DNA from: Aspergillus flavus
Lineage: Eukaryota > Ascomycota > Eurotiomycetes > Eurotiales > Aspergillaceae
Assembly (NCBI RefSeq): GCF_009017415.1
Contig: NC_092410.1
Span: 2,914,001-2,978,000, forward strand
DNA length: 64,000 nt
Direction of reading: 5' to 3'
The first letter of the stretch is position 1; the number at the start of each line of letters is the position of its first letter. Of the stretch, positions 35,893 through 47,831 are shown one piece after another. Position numbers and translations under genes: made by a program. Under the pieces are notes generated by a model, which saw only the letters and a list, made by a program, of their open reading frames with translations, had not been told where the DNA came from and searched no databases.

Positions 35893-36927
35893 ATGTCTGA
35901 TGTTAACCCCGCGGAAATACTGGAACAACTCCAGCAACTACAGAAAGAGAGCGGAGATTTAAAATCGCAGCTCGCGATTCTTCGTATCAGCGAACCGATC
36001 TTTTCGCCTGATGCCGAGAATCAGAGTCAATCCTTGTCCAAACGCACTTCGGATGCTTCTGCGATCGATAACCCCACGCCGGCTTCCCTCGTGGCCGACC
36101 TAACACACTACAAGGTGCGGATGCTGTTTGTTTGCAATAGATACGCATACTGATGTTTGCGGCGAAGGAACTCTTCTCAAAATTACGCTTTTCATATGTC
36201 GAGCAAGTGACGAAGGAAAAGTTTCTGCGTGCCATTGTCGGCGATCCTCCCCTGGTAGTCGGCCATAATGAGAACGTGGAACTTGAAACACAATTGGCGG
36301 AGGTGAAAGCGGAGCTAAAGGCAAGCAAAGAAGAAGTCCGCATGATGATTGAAGAAATGGAGAAAACAGGCCGAGACCTCGCCAATCGTAAGACTTTCAT
36401 GTGTCTTCTACAATGCTCCCTTTTAGACTTTCCGGTTCTAGTTACAATCCGGTAGAGAGCACAGAGGAAAAGCAAGATATACTGACGATTATGTCACCAC
36501 AACAGGTTACAACAACGTCGAATTGCAGATGACGCAGCTCTCTACTTTGCCCGAATCGATCGAGAATCTAGAGTCTACAATTGCCGAACTGCGCGCCAAA
36601 CAGGCATCCGATTCAGTCGCTTCATCTTCCCAAAATCTTCCGCTTCCTGCAACTTTGTCGCTTGTGGCTGAGCGAGAAGCAGAACTTGCTGCGCTTAACC
36701 GACAGCTTGCCGCAGTGCAAAATGCTTTACCTCGCAAGACGCGAGAGGCGGAAGCAATGGAGCGAGAGCTAGGTGTCCTTGAACGACGGAAGTCAGAGGC
36801 GATCACCCAGGCGAAAGAGGCGGAGAGGAAAAAGCAAGAGGGAGAAAGCGATGGACTGGAAGAGACAGGAAGATGGTACAGGAGTGCGGAAGAAGCACTT
36901 AAACACTTGGTGGGCGTTGAAGGATGA
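35893..36927 (+). CDS. sos7: Kinetochore protein Sos7
   Basis: Coiled-coil subunit of the outer kinetochore that partners Spc7/KNL1 and helps recruit it to centromeres. Three exons join in phase: 35893-36114, 36168-36387 and 36506-36927, giving 287 residues. The diagnostic N-terminal block spans intron 1: HYKELFSKLRFSYVEQVTKEKF, then LRAIVGDPPLVV. After it the protein is almost entirely heptad-like coiled coil (VELETQLAEVKAELKASKEEV, later AEREAELAALNRQLAAV and ERRKSEAITQAKEAERKKQE), closing with a short SAEEALKHLVG. Length and layout match fungal Sos7. Confidence 0.85.
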
Positions 36928-37197
36928 TATCCACTTTGGCTAGGGTTTGGATGACTATAATATAATCGGGAATGGGCGTTACGGTAGTTACGGGGCCAGG
37001 ATACGAGGATACAATAATAGATTACTACAAGTACTCAGGAAAGTTAAGATTCGGGTTTCGAAATGAGCCTGAAGGCTATCTTTTTGTTCATTGAATGGCA
37101 TGATCGTACAACATCATACGCTATGCTGCATTCACAGTTGAGGCCCCACATTTTTATGTTCCAAAACGAAACCCGTCCATACTCCGATTTAAATGAT

Positions 37198-38076
37198 TTA
37201 CTCATCATCCTCCTCAGCGGCATCGTCACCACCCGCGTTGGCAGAAGCGGCCTTCTTGCGCTGGACACGGCCAGGGCGACCACCACCGTAGGGAGAGGTG
37301 AGAGCGAAGTCGATGTGCTTCTGGGAGTCAAGACGGACCATGAAGGAGGGAACGTTGACAATCTGCTTGCCGACGCGGATGTGGCGCTGCTTGATCAGGA
37401 CACGGGCGTGGTGGATGGACTTGGCAAGGCCAAGCTTGTAGACACAGGTCTGGAGACGACGCTCCAAGAAGTCCTCGACACGGAGGGCCAGGACGTAATC
37501 GAGCTTCATGCGGGACTCATCGAGCACACCGATACGGACCAGACGGCGAATCAAAGCGTTACCTTCGAAAAGACGCTTGGGGTCCTTCTCGTCGAGGGTG
37601 AGCAGCTCACTAAACTTGCAGTTAGATTCATGTCCGGACAAGCCCTATCTTAATGTCGGGGGTCTCGTATCGGGAATTAGAGGCGCATACCGAGCAGCAC
37701 GACGGATCTTGGACAGGGTGAGCTGGACACGCCACACCTCACGCTTGTTGCGCAGGCCGTACTCGCCGACAATCTTCAGTTCCGAGTCACTAGTGAAAAC
37801 AAGTTAGGAACATGAACACACGACATAAACAGAAGCACGCTTCTGATCAGTGGCCGGAGAGTACTAACAGACGAGCCGACTCGAAAGCTGCAGATATATT
37901 AGCATATGAATGGACTCCCTTGACAAGTTATCAGATCTCAAATCGACAAGGTTACTTACGACGACGGGGGACCTTGTAGGTCTTGGAGTAGACGCGACTG
38001 TGATTCAAAAACGATTAGAATGATGCGACACAGCATCCATCATCATGAAGTCGAATACTCACGGAACGGGGGCCAT
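37198..38076 (-). CDS. rps9: 40S ribosomal protein uS4 (S9)
   Basis: Small-subunit ribosomal protein needed for early 18S rRNA processing and decoding accuracy. Five exons join in phase: 38076-38063 (only 14 nt), 37997-37960, 37887-37869 (only 19 nt), 37789-37691 and 37609-37198, giving 193 residues, the usual fungal length. The protein starts [64 protein letters not shown] and the S4 RNA-binding domain follow ([36 protein letters not shown]). It ends in an acidic tail (DDAAEEDDE) typical of Aspergillus. It is divergent from eL21 with a 351-bp gap, so the two may be co-regulated. Confidence 0.97.
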
Positions 38077-38427
38077 GGCTGCTTAATTGCGCGTTGTCGC
38101 GGAGTTGTCGATACACCAAACTACACGAAAATCGTAGAGCTTCGAAAATGAGGTTGCGTTTTAGAGCGTAAGCGAGAGTGGATCGTAGTGGAGCCGAAAC
38201 CGGCTTAGTGGCAGAGGGTTTCTGCCCCAAGGCCCTAATCGCTCTGACTAAGACTAGTCATGACACCCTGAACTGGAAGAGGTAATAGGGCATAGGGCTA
38301 CAGCCCTGAGCGTAAGCGGGACGGCGCACTATGCATCCGAAGAAGTCTACACCATCGGGAAGGGCGGCAGAGTGAAGCACTTCGTTGTCGACAAGTTCCC
38401 AATTCCAGCACCACCAACACCGCCGAC
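38077..38427. promoter_or_regulatory. Shared divergent promoter of two ribosomal protein genes
   Basis: 351 bp between the start codons of uS4 and eL21. It contains one CCCTAA (38233-38238), the core of the telobox bound by Tbf1-type factors, and short AGGG/TAGGG words near 38285-38300. A single hexamer could be chance. T/C-rich tracts are not prominent. Confidence 0.5.
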
Positions 38428-39155
38428 ATGGGTCACTCTCACGGTTTGAGATCCGGCACTCGGGTATGTTTGCGAATGATGAAATCAACGATATTGTGCC
38501 GTTCGATGGGAAAGGGTGCGCTGACGACAATTTGATATGATAGTATGCCTTCAGCCGTAACTTCAAGGAGCACGGCCAGATCGCCCTGTCGACCTACCTG
38601 AAGACCTACCGGTACGCCGAAACCTATCGCGAAGATTGGAAGTGATTGTGTAAAATGTGCAGGATCTGATATTTTATATAGGGTTGGCGACATCGTGGAC
38701 ATCAAGGTCAACGGTGCCGTTCAGAAGGGGTCAGTTCATTCCGCCCATTGAAAAGCGACAAGTCCGTGTTGAAGCGGATTTGCGATTTGCCCTTGAAATT
38801 GTGTGGGATCGTTTGCTGAGACTGGAATAGTATGCCCTACAAGGTCTACAACGGTAAGACTGGTGTTGTCTACAACGTCACCAAGTCCTCCGTCGGTGTC
38901 CTCCTCTACAAGGTTGTCCGCAACCGCTACCTCGAGAAGCGCGTCAACATCCGCATCGAGCACGTCAAGCACTCCCGCTCCCGTGAGGACTTCATCAAGC
39001 GTGTCAAGGAGAACGCCGAGAAGAAGAAGCAGGCCAAGGAGCAGGGTGTCCACCTCCACCTTAAGCGCCAGCCCGTCGGTCCCCGTGAGGCTCACGTCGT
39101 CCAGGCCGCCGCTCCCGAGACCATCACTCCTATCCCCTACGACACCCACATCTAA
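38428..39155 (+). CDS. rpl21: 60S ribosomal protein eL21
   Basis: Large-subunit ribosomal protein. Four exons join in phase: 38428-38463, 38544-38611, 38682-38729 and 38831-39155, giving 158 residues, as expected. The sequence begins MGHSHGLRSGTRYAFSR, continues [37 protein letters not shown] across introns 2 and 3, and contains YNGKTGVVYNV and the conserved VEHVKHS-like block NIRIEHVKHSRSREDF. It ends PIPYDTHI. Codon choice is strongly C-ending (GTC, AAG, CTC), as in highly expressed fungal genes. Confidence 0.97.
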
Positions 39156-40067
39156 ACGAATAGAATGGTCAGGTCGATGCGGTTGTTTGGTGTTTCTGGG
39201 TTTTGCCATCTAAGGGTGGATTTGCATTGAGACGAAGCGAAAAAGGGTACTCGGATGTACTAGCACAACTCAGCCTGTGCATAGATTCCCCTGAATGAAA
39301 CAAAACAAAAATTTCGATTCCCTGTTCAGCAAACTCAGCTCGGGCATTCGCCTGTCTTCCTTTGGCATTGTCCGCACAGCTCCGGAACCTTAGATTTGAC
39401 AAGTATTGGACGCCTTGCGCCCGCCATGTCCTCAAATGCTGAACTCTTGCCCTGCGCGTGGGAATCTGATCTGAGATATGGTGGTGGTGTTCCACGAGTT
39501 ACGCTTGTAGTCAGGGCACTTATGACACCAAATAGCGCTACTTCAATGACAATACATCTGCCTGGCAAAATACAACCGATCTCTTGTGGCTCGAAGACCA
39601 GTTTTGCTGTCAATTACTCAGCGAATGACTGGAGTCTTCACCCAAAAGTATGCGCAATGTAACATGCCCAATCTGGTCATTTCGAGTACCAGACTGTATC
39701 ACGTATTATGCATCCCTTCTACTCCGTACTCTGGTGCAAATAATAGCCTTTAATGGTAGGTGGCGTAGCTACTAGTACTGCCCTGCCGGTAGCGTAGAAA
39801 TTTCCAACCGGAGGCCGCCCAGACATCCGCCCGAAGTCCGCCAATGGCAAAAAGAGAAAAAAAAAAAAAAAAAGAAAAAAGAAAAAAGAGTCGCGGTCAA
39901 TCTAGTACCTAGGTAGTAAGTAACCTCTAGACAATTGTCTGACCAGCTTCATACGACCTCTTTCTCTTCTCATTCCTAGATAAATTCACAACAAATGTTT
40001 TAATTTTTGTTATTCCGTACTTTATAGTTCTTGATCTCCGGTTCTGATTAGCTTTGCGGCTGCTGAT
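39156..40067. other. Intergenic spacer
   Basis: 912 bp. A purine tract of A-runs broken by G lies at 39848-39890, and one TACTCCGTA word at 39720-39728. No gene is supported. Confidence 0.45.
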
Positions 40068-41403
40068 ATGCCATTCTCCGCTACTCCCCATACCGGCTCT
40101 GCGCAGGCGCATCTGACAGTTGACGACGCCCAAAAGAACGTCGGCAAGGATATAATCGTCCAGTCCAGAGAAACCGGCGATGTTGTCCCGCAACCCCCAC
40201 ATCCCTCTGCTGGTAATACCGACAAAAAAGACCAGGCAAAGCCTTTTGCCCATTTTGTCGCTGGTGGGTAAGCATATACACTCTACAACACGTCTACGTC
40301 CTTCCATACGACTTTGTGTAGCATGGGTTGACATCTCGTTCCATACAGGCTTGGTGGCATGACCGCTGCAACTCTCACCTCTCCTCTTGATGTCCTAAAA
40401 ACCCGTTTGCAATCCGACTTTTACCAAGCGCAGCTGCGATCGCTCCGCGCCGCTCATCCCTTGCCGCCGTCTTCGTCGCTGTCATCCCTTCCTCGGAGTG
40501 CTCTTATGCACTTTAACGAAACGTTCCAAATCCTGCGGTCGATCCACGTGCATGAAGGTTGGCGTGCTCTGTTCAAGGGTCTGGGACCCAATCTGATCGG
40601 AGTGGTGCCTGCTCGTGCCATCAACTTCTACGTATACGGGAACGGGAAACGGATTCTGAGCGACCACTTCAACTATACAAACTCCCAAGAAACACCCGTA
40701 GGAATCCATCTGACCGCCGCGGCTGTCGCCGGAATCGCCACGGGAACCGCCACCAACCCGATCTGGCTTGTGAAGACACGTCTACAGTTAGACAAATCCA
40801 ACGCCGAACACCACAATGGCCAGGGACGGCAATATAAGAACAGCTGGGACTGTATCAAGCAGACGGTGCGCCACGAGGGCATCCGCGGCTTATATAAAGG
40901 ACTTTCGGCATCGTACCTCGGCGTGACAGAGTCGACGCTGCAATGGGTGATGTACGAGCAGATGAAGATGTTCCTTGCACGCAGGGAGTCGGCCAAGCGT
41001 GCCGATCCCAACTATACCTATGGCACCTGGGACGATGTGGAACTATGGGGGGGACGAATCTGTTCCGCGGGATTGGCCAAGCTGGTCGCCGCGGCTGCCA
41101 CCTACCCTCATGAGGTGGTCCGGACACGCTTGAGGCAAGCGCCGACTGTGTCTATTGGAGACGGCAAGGCGGTGATGAAATACACCGGTCTTGTACAGTG
41201 CTTCAAAACCGTCTGGAAGGAGGAGGGTATGGTTGGGTTGTATGGCGGCTTGACACCGCACTTGCTGCGTGTCGTTCCGTCCGCCGCCATCATGTTCGGA
41301 ATGTAAGTTGCTCTGGACCGCACGGGTTAAACGATTATGACCATCATATCTAACCATCAACAGGTACGAGGTGATCCTCCGCCTCTTCGGAACAACCTCC
41401 TAG
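40068..41403 (+). CDS. rim2: Mitochondrial pyrimidine nucleotide carrier (Rim2-like)
   Basis: Inner-membrane solute carrier of the mitochondrial carrier family; yeast Rim2 exchanges pyrimidine nucleotides to support mitochondrial DNA and RNA synthesis. Three exons join in phase: 40068-40267, 40349-41302 and 41364-41403, giving 397 residues. Each of the three repeats shows the carrier signature: SPLDVLKTRLQSDFY in repeat 1, NPIWLVKTRLQLDKS in repeat 2 (with the Trp diagnostic of the Rim2/SLC25A33-36 group) and YPHEVVRTRLRQAP in repeat 3. GWRALFKGLGPNLIGVVPARAINFYVYG and GIRGLYKGLSASYLGV are the matching second-helix blocks. About 65 residues precede repeat 1. Repeat 1 has a long Pro/Ser loop, a known Rim2 trait. 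Confidence 0.92.
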
Positions 41404-44400
41404 TCCTCCTCTCACGCAGTCTCTAACGTACCTTTACGCCACTCTTCTCCGAAGCCCTGTATATTATCACAATTGTCTCTTATATTTTCGGATATGTTTT
41501 TCTGCTTAGAAGGGTTAAAATGCATGTTCACGGCGTACAGATTTCTGGTTGACTTGGTATTATCTGTTCTATCTGGGACCGGTGTCCTGCTCATCTGACA
41601 TTCTTTTTGCTCAGCGATCTGATATTATATTAATCCCGATGAATGTATATTAGCAACAAATAGAAACGCTTCATTTCCGTGGGTATATTCTAGACCGTCG
41701 TCAAATCGGTACCATATGGACAAGAGCAACTATCCCGAGATATATATCTACAGCCCACAATAGGCCATCACCACAAGAACCCAACACCACCTAAAAAGCC
41801 CGAAAACGCATAAACCAGCAGTTATGCAAGATCTAGAACACCGGCAACACCCTAACAATTACATTATGTTTTAATTTAATGTTCACATCACACCAAAAGA
41901 AAAGAAAACCGACTATCTAGAACCCCAGAAGATATGCACTACACCGGCAAGACCCACTTTTCCCAGGTCGTCGATGTGTCTAGATCGTGACACAGAAGGT
42001 CCAGAGCTCCTGGGGTTAGGGATTAGGATCGGGAATCAGATGCGGGTGTTGTGGGTAGGAGGGGGATATGATGTTTGTTGCTTTTGATGTTTTTTAATAT
42101 TGTTGATCTTGTTGGTGTAGATCTGGGCTATGGTGAGGTCTGGACTCGGTGGATGGAATATCTACTTTGTGTGTGGTATTGGGGTGACATAATTCTGCAG
42201 GAAAGGCAAAGGAAAGGTAAAATCATGAAAAAATTAAAAAATAAGAAAAATTAAAATGAGAAATAGATAAATCAAAAAAAGAGGAAAGAAAAAAGAAAAG
42301 AAAAGGAAAGAAAAGAAAAGAAAAGAAAAGAAAAGAAAATCTATGACAGGGACGACAAATACTATGTAATACAATGTCAGTAAGTTGAAATTGCGATAGA
42401 GGAAGACGTTTTTTTTTCCCTATCGGTCTAAATGATTTTTTTTGAAGAAAAAAAAAAAATATCAAAATCAAAATCAAAATCAAAAAGGGGCTTCTTTTCC
42501 GGAGAATACTGCATTTTCTGGAGTAGTTCTTGAGTCACCAAAAGTTCTTGAAGTCAAGATGGGGCTATGCGGACGCCCAAGGCACACAGGGTCTGGACAA
42601 GTACGTCGGCTGGGAAGATTGCTATGTATGCACCCGCGATGGAAGCTTGTTTACTGTACCTATGCTGTATCCAGAGAGCAGGGTACATACGATTGTGGCA
42701 GTGAGGGATTGTCCAGTCTTCACCACGGCGAGGTTGTGAAAAAGAAAAGGACGTCATCGTAGCCAATCATAACCAAATCTGTTCATGAACTGTTGGGACT
42801 ATTATCATCCAACTATAAGGGATAGATAACACCAGTAAAATTCTGACGGTCCATTGGCCTGACGAAAGGATGGATTGCTTCATTGGGGGGGCTCGGACCC
42901 TGTGCCTAACCAAAAGTTGCTATCTCTCGAACCTACAACTCGTAGCTATGGGATCAACTTCCTGTTGAAGAGATTTGCAGTGTTTAGTGTTTACCCGTGG
43001 CTTCACCCAGCCACGTTATCAGCCACAGACATACACCGCCACAGTTCGAATTGAACAGTTTGCCACCCACCCTGAAACGGGGTCTGTGTCAATTTTACTG
43101 CTTTGGGTAAAAACGCAGATCGACATTGACAACAGTTCCCAAAGGTCGGTCTGCAAATCCTGGAGGGTTCGAGATCTCAAGCTTAGGAAACGGAATTTAT
43201 TTTTTTTTTCTCCCCACTCGCTCTTCTCCAAGTTGGATTATGGTTCTAGAGATATTCATTGTACTTCGACGTTCCGCCTCACTTTTGCGCGCCGATACTT
43301 TGCGTGAACGTGACACATAGTCATTTTTTCCGAGGCTAGTTATGCACTGGTCGGTCCTGTTGCAAAGAAGCCAAAAAAAAAGGTAAAATAAAATATTAAT
43401 AATTAAAAGAGAGGAGTAAACGTCGTCATTCCCTTCCCCCCTTTTTTTCCATCTTGTGGTGAACAGGTGCACGGATCTGTAGGTCAGGATATAGCAGACG
43501 GTTGTAGAGAATTGGTTTGCCAAGAAGAGTTTGACCGCCTCCGAGAATGGCCTCCTCATCACTGATTCCTCTCTTCTGTTCTCTCCCTTTCAATTTGCTT
43601 ACCTATATGACCGTTGAAACGAGGGGGTGGCTCCGACACTCAAGTGGCCCTGGCGAATAGAACGTGGTGCTTCTTTAGTCGACCTCATCAGCTGAATCCG
43701 TTTCATCTAGATCAATGGTGGTCTCTTGAAAGTTGAAGGAGCATCACGGACAAGGGGAATGAAAAAGTCAAAATGCAAGCGGGACTGATGTGACAGAGCC
43801 GCATACAGTGCAAAACATCCCCCGTACATCCACACACAGTGTCTGGAATCTAAATCCCGTTCCTTCCGAACTCTGGTGATGTATGCAAGCCCGAAGGTTC
43901 CTTGGAGGTCGAGTACATACCCGTCCCCACCCGCCCATCAATCAACTGCGGCAACGGGAGAAAATGCGGGCGATGGGATCCACTCAGTTCAAATGGTTGT
44001 TCACATTAAACTTTTAACTGTTGCATTGTTTTTTTACATTTAACCTTTTTCTCTCTGTTCTCATACTCTAATGCTATTGAATTCAGTATGAGGATACGTA
44101 TATCCATGGTTATCGCGGTAGAATAGAGAGTAACAAAAATCTAACCAAATCTCATGGAAGCAACAGAAAATGACAAGGGCAAAATGGGTCAAGATGGGGT
44201 CAAGATGGACGACGGAAGTTGGTTTATTCTCCAGCACATCTAGGTCTGGAGCAGTAGAAAGGACTATTACACTACTGCTACTAGTACCGAGTCAGGTCAG
44301 TGCTAAGCCACGTGCAGGGGGAACTTCCAGGTATTCATACTGTTTTGTATAACATGGCTCAGACGAATACGTAGTTGTTTACTTTTCCTGACCTCCAAAA

Positions 44401-45000
44401 CTACTAGGAGTTGTCGGTCAACGTTTAATAGGGCATTGAAACCCAATTACCGAGTCATGGCCTCCTCTCTAACATCATCGAGATACCTTCCTACCTGGTA
44501 GCTTTACCTGAAGTTTGTTACAAACCGATACCGCGACGTGGTTGGCTCCATGGAGGTACTATAGACAATTTCATTGCAACCTGATTTTACCTGGGGCACC
44601 GCACTACTTTGCTTACCTTCAACTATAAATTCAGGTGTCAGCCTATTTTTTTGCAGCTTCTTACACTTTTCTTCCCTACTGCTGAATTCGAATCAAAGTG
44701 AAAGTCCCGTTGGTTCAACTCTCCGCTCCACATCTTGTAACTGCTGTCAGACGGTACTTTAGTACCGTTGACATCAGCTAATTGATATTGCTTTTGGTCC
44801 AAAAGGCTCACCTTCCCTTCCCTTCCTTTTGTATTATTCCTCGTTACCTCCATTCTTTATTCTGCCCTCTTTACTCTTCCTATTTCGGTGCTCTTGCTTC
44901 TTTCCCTCCCTCCCATACCTTCCATTTCCCTTGTATAGTGTTGAGTGAGATTCAAGCTGTTGGTCCTCTTATATCGTTGTCTTGGCCAACCTACGTTAAG
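41404..45000. other. Longest gene-free stretch in the window (3.6 kb)
   Basis: I find no gene here. It holds an AAAAG microsatellite (about 42285-42339), an ATCAAA-like short repeat (42460-42486), T-runs near 42410 and 43200, and a C/T-rich tract at 44805-44935 just upstream of the C2H2 gene. Open frames (for example 42442-42762) have no family features. Part of the right end is probably a long 5' leader of the C2H2 gene. Confidence 0.45.
42285..42339. repeat. AAAAG pentanucleotide microsatellite
   Basis: About ten AAAAG units, some with a G or A changed at the left end. Purine-only on the plus strand and non-coding. Confidence 0.85.
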
Positions 45001-47831
45001 ATGAACGGCTCGTATCATAATGAATACTATGACCTATCATTTCCTGGTCATTGCCAACTAGGCCACTATGCCACATCCGAAGATGGCCATCTGATGCCGA
45101 ACCCCAATATGGATCCCAACTCCTCAGTACGTCTCCTCTCGTGGATACTCCGTCTCCATGCCGATGTACTAATTTCGACTCTAAGTCTAACTATCAGTCA
45201 TCGGCCACGTCACCGGTGTCACCATCTAGCTGCACCAGTGCAGATATCTTTCCCGGAGGTACTGCTCTGCCCGAAATTGACACGGATTTCCAGCTGTACG
45301 ATTACTCGACCAACGACATATCGCCGACATTGCCCCTGGACGCTGGACATGTGCCTTCCACAGAAAGACTCTTCAGCACAATTGTTCCACAGGCCCCTCA
45401 TCTTCATTGCCCACAGAGCGCGTCTTCTCCAGACCCCCTCGACCAAGTTAAAGCTGACCTGCACCGGCTCCAATCGACCGTCCAAAGTGCCGTCAGAAAC
45501 GTTTCCCATCCCCAACTGTTTGAGATGAAGTCTTTCGTGACAGACACCTATAACTGCCTTGAGAATATGATCCAAGAAGAGATTGATGGCGAGATACACT
45601 CCCCCCACAGCACCAATAGCACCACTAGCACCAAAGACTGGTATGCCTGTCAGTTGTGCGAAACTCACAGAAGAAGAACGTACTCCACGAAGGGAGCATT
45701 CCGCCGACACGTCTCTACTGAACATGCCCCTCGGTTTAGACATTCTTGCCCTCGCTGTGACTGGGCTACCCCCAGGAGGGACAAGGTCTGGGAGCATTTG
45801 CGACATAGGCACTCACCACTAGACGGGCTCAAACGGAACGATATCAAGCGTACCAAACTCAGATCGCCGAGAGCTTGTCCGCTGTGCGATAAGTCTGTGC
45901 AGTCCTGGGAGGCTTACTTCAACTGTGTCGCGGAACACTGCCGCATACAGAGCGGTAGCTCCCCAGGGACTAGTGGGGTTCAAAGCAGAAGAAACAGTGG
46001 GGACAGTGGGAGTGGTGGGGATGGTTTCAATGGCCATTTCGCTCCCGGAAACCTGTTTGATGGACAGGGACCTCAGACTCAGTTTCCAAATGGAGGCGGG
46101 GGAAACGCTAATAACGGAGGCAACTACTTCTCTGGACATGGATCCTATTTCTATGGAAATGGCTGCTCTAGGGAGAACAACTCTGCCCAGCTGGTTGGGC
46201 AGAGGCCATCACACCCCCTTGGCTCGGTTCCAGATAGAGACGATGCTTCCGTTGACCCTGCATTGCTTTCACGTACTCTAGGAAAAAAAGCCAGCGAGAT
46301 AAGCCATCTAGGACCAAGCAGTCTTTCGGGTCATCACCAGCTTCTTGATTCCGCGATGGAAAGCAGCCCACATGCTATGCCACCTATGGATAATTCAAAG
46401 CACCACGGTGGGAGGAAGCCACACAATCTGAGGAGTCCTTCTGAGACAACATCTTTCAACAACAAGAGCCCACGCCAGATGACATCGTTCAAAGGTCTGT
46501 CCCCAAAGAAGTCGCAAGAACGCCCTTCATCTGAGCCTCAGAATTTGCTTCCAAAGAAATGCAAGTCATGTGGGCATATAATGAAGAACTGTGTTGAATG
46601 CAAGCTTCAGGAGGGTAACGTGGATAGATGTCATCTATGCACTGGCAAAGCCAGCCAACAGCACGGAGTGTCCAAGGTCCTGGAAGATTATGACCAATAC
46701 TACGATTTTGCGTGCAATGGCATGTCAGATCGGAACCGCTCAGCGTCAAAGATTGCTTGGGCCTTAGAACAAGTGTCCCAGGCTTTCAAGACAGAAGGTG
46801 ATCTGTGTTCAACTGGAATCAGTCGCACATCCACATATTCTTCGTTCGAAGAATCGTTTCAGTGGGTCTCGGTTATGAAAGCTCCCGACACGGCGTGTGC
46901 GTTTCAGGCTTCCGAGCAGTCTACCTTCACGATCATGGGCCCCGGCAATTCGACAAAGACTCTCTCAGGTGCCTGGGACGCTCATGCTACCCGATGTCGT
47001 TATACAAGGATGACCCTAGCCCTGTGTTCACCGCAGGTCTACAACAAGATTGGGCATTCAGGTTCGTTGAAAGGAATTCATATAGGACTTCAGAAAGTCC
47101 TATATGACACACAGTATATAATCGGAGATACAAGTATTGCGTGTCAGCCTGGTCCAGAGAAGAAAACAGCGTCAGGATTGACTGTTGAGCATGCCATTTC
47201 ATGCCTCCCGAAGACTCCTGAGAGCCTGTGTACGATTCAATCGAAAACCATGTCTTTCAGAGGATTTACCGTTTACCGTGCGTCCTGTGTCGTCAAAGAC
47301 AGACAGTCCCCCCAACACCCGATCCATCTGATAGATGCACCTAGCCCAGCCAAAGTCCAGCTGACGCGCAGGAGGCGCGCTAGATTGCGAAGAAAACTCC
47401 AAGTCATCATCGGGCTGCTTGTGTTACAAGCATCTGTCACCGATACGTACCCAGTTTCGAAGCAGTTGGAAGATAAAGACGCAAAGATTCTTATCACAGA
47501 GTCCGAAGACACTGACCTCATCGAGACCGGTAGCGACCTTGACTTGTCCGAACCCAAAATCTTGCCCCAGTGGCTTCGAGAGACTATTTCCACATTTTCT
47601 GCAGGGCTGATAGACCATGTTGAGTCTACGATGCTTGCAACATCGATATACAAAGCTGAAGAAGAGATTTGGCCGAAGGTCAAAACCTTTGTAGGATCTA
47701 TGGCGAGCTACCTGGAAACTCCCGTTAGCCCGGCAGTAATCGAACAGCACATTGCTGAATACACGAAACTCGGGTGAGTTAGTATAACGCCTCTGGAGGA
47801 GTGAATGCTGACTGGCTGCAGAATATGGTGA
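45001..47831 (+). CDS. C2H2 zinc-finger protein, probable transcription factor
   Basis: Large nuclear-type protein of unknown target. Three exons join in phase: 45001-45126, 45198-47773 and 47822-47831, giving 903 residues. If the last intron is not removed, the frame stops at 47777 instead, with two residues fewer. Residues about 195-260 contain two adjacent fingers: WYACQLCETHRRRTYSTKGAFRRHVSTEH and SCPRCDWATPRRDKVWEHLRHRH, followed by a third Cys-rich unit (ACPLCDKSVQSWEAYFNCVAEHC). A Gly/Asn-rich low-complexity tract follows (GGGNANNGGNYF). Farther on is a second Cys cluster (KKCKSCGHIMKNCVECK, then DRCHLCTGKA) that may bind zinc. The C-terminal half has a basic segment (LTRRRRARLRRKLQ) next to a hydrophobic stretch. 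I do not recognise a characterised orthologue. Confidence 0.75.

Noticed and set aside
42442..42762. 106-codon plus-strand open frame after the AAAAG repeat
   Set aside because: It starts in a poly-A/ATCAAA low-complexity tract, and a second overlapping frame is equally open. Neither shows family features.
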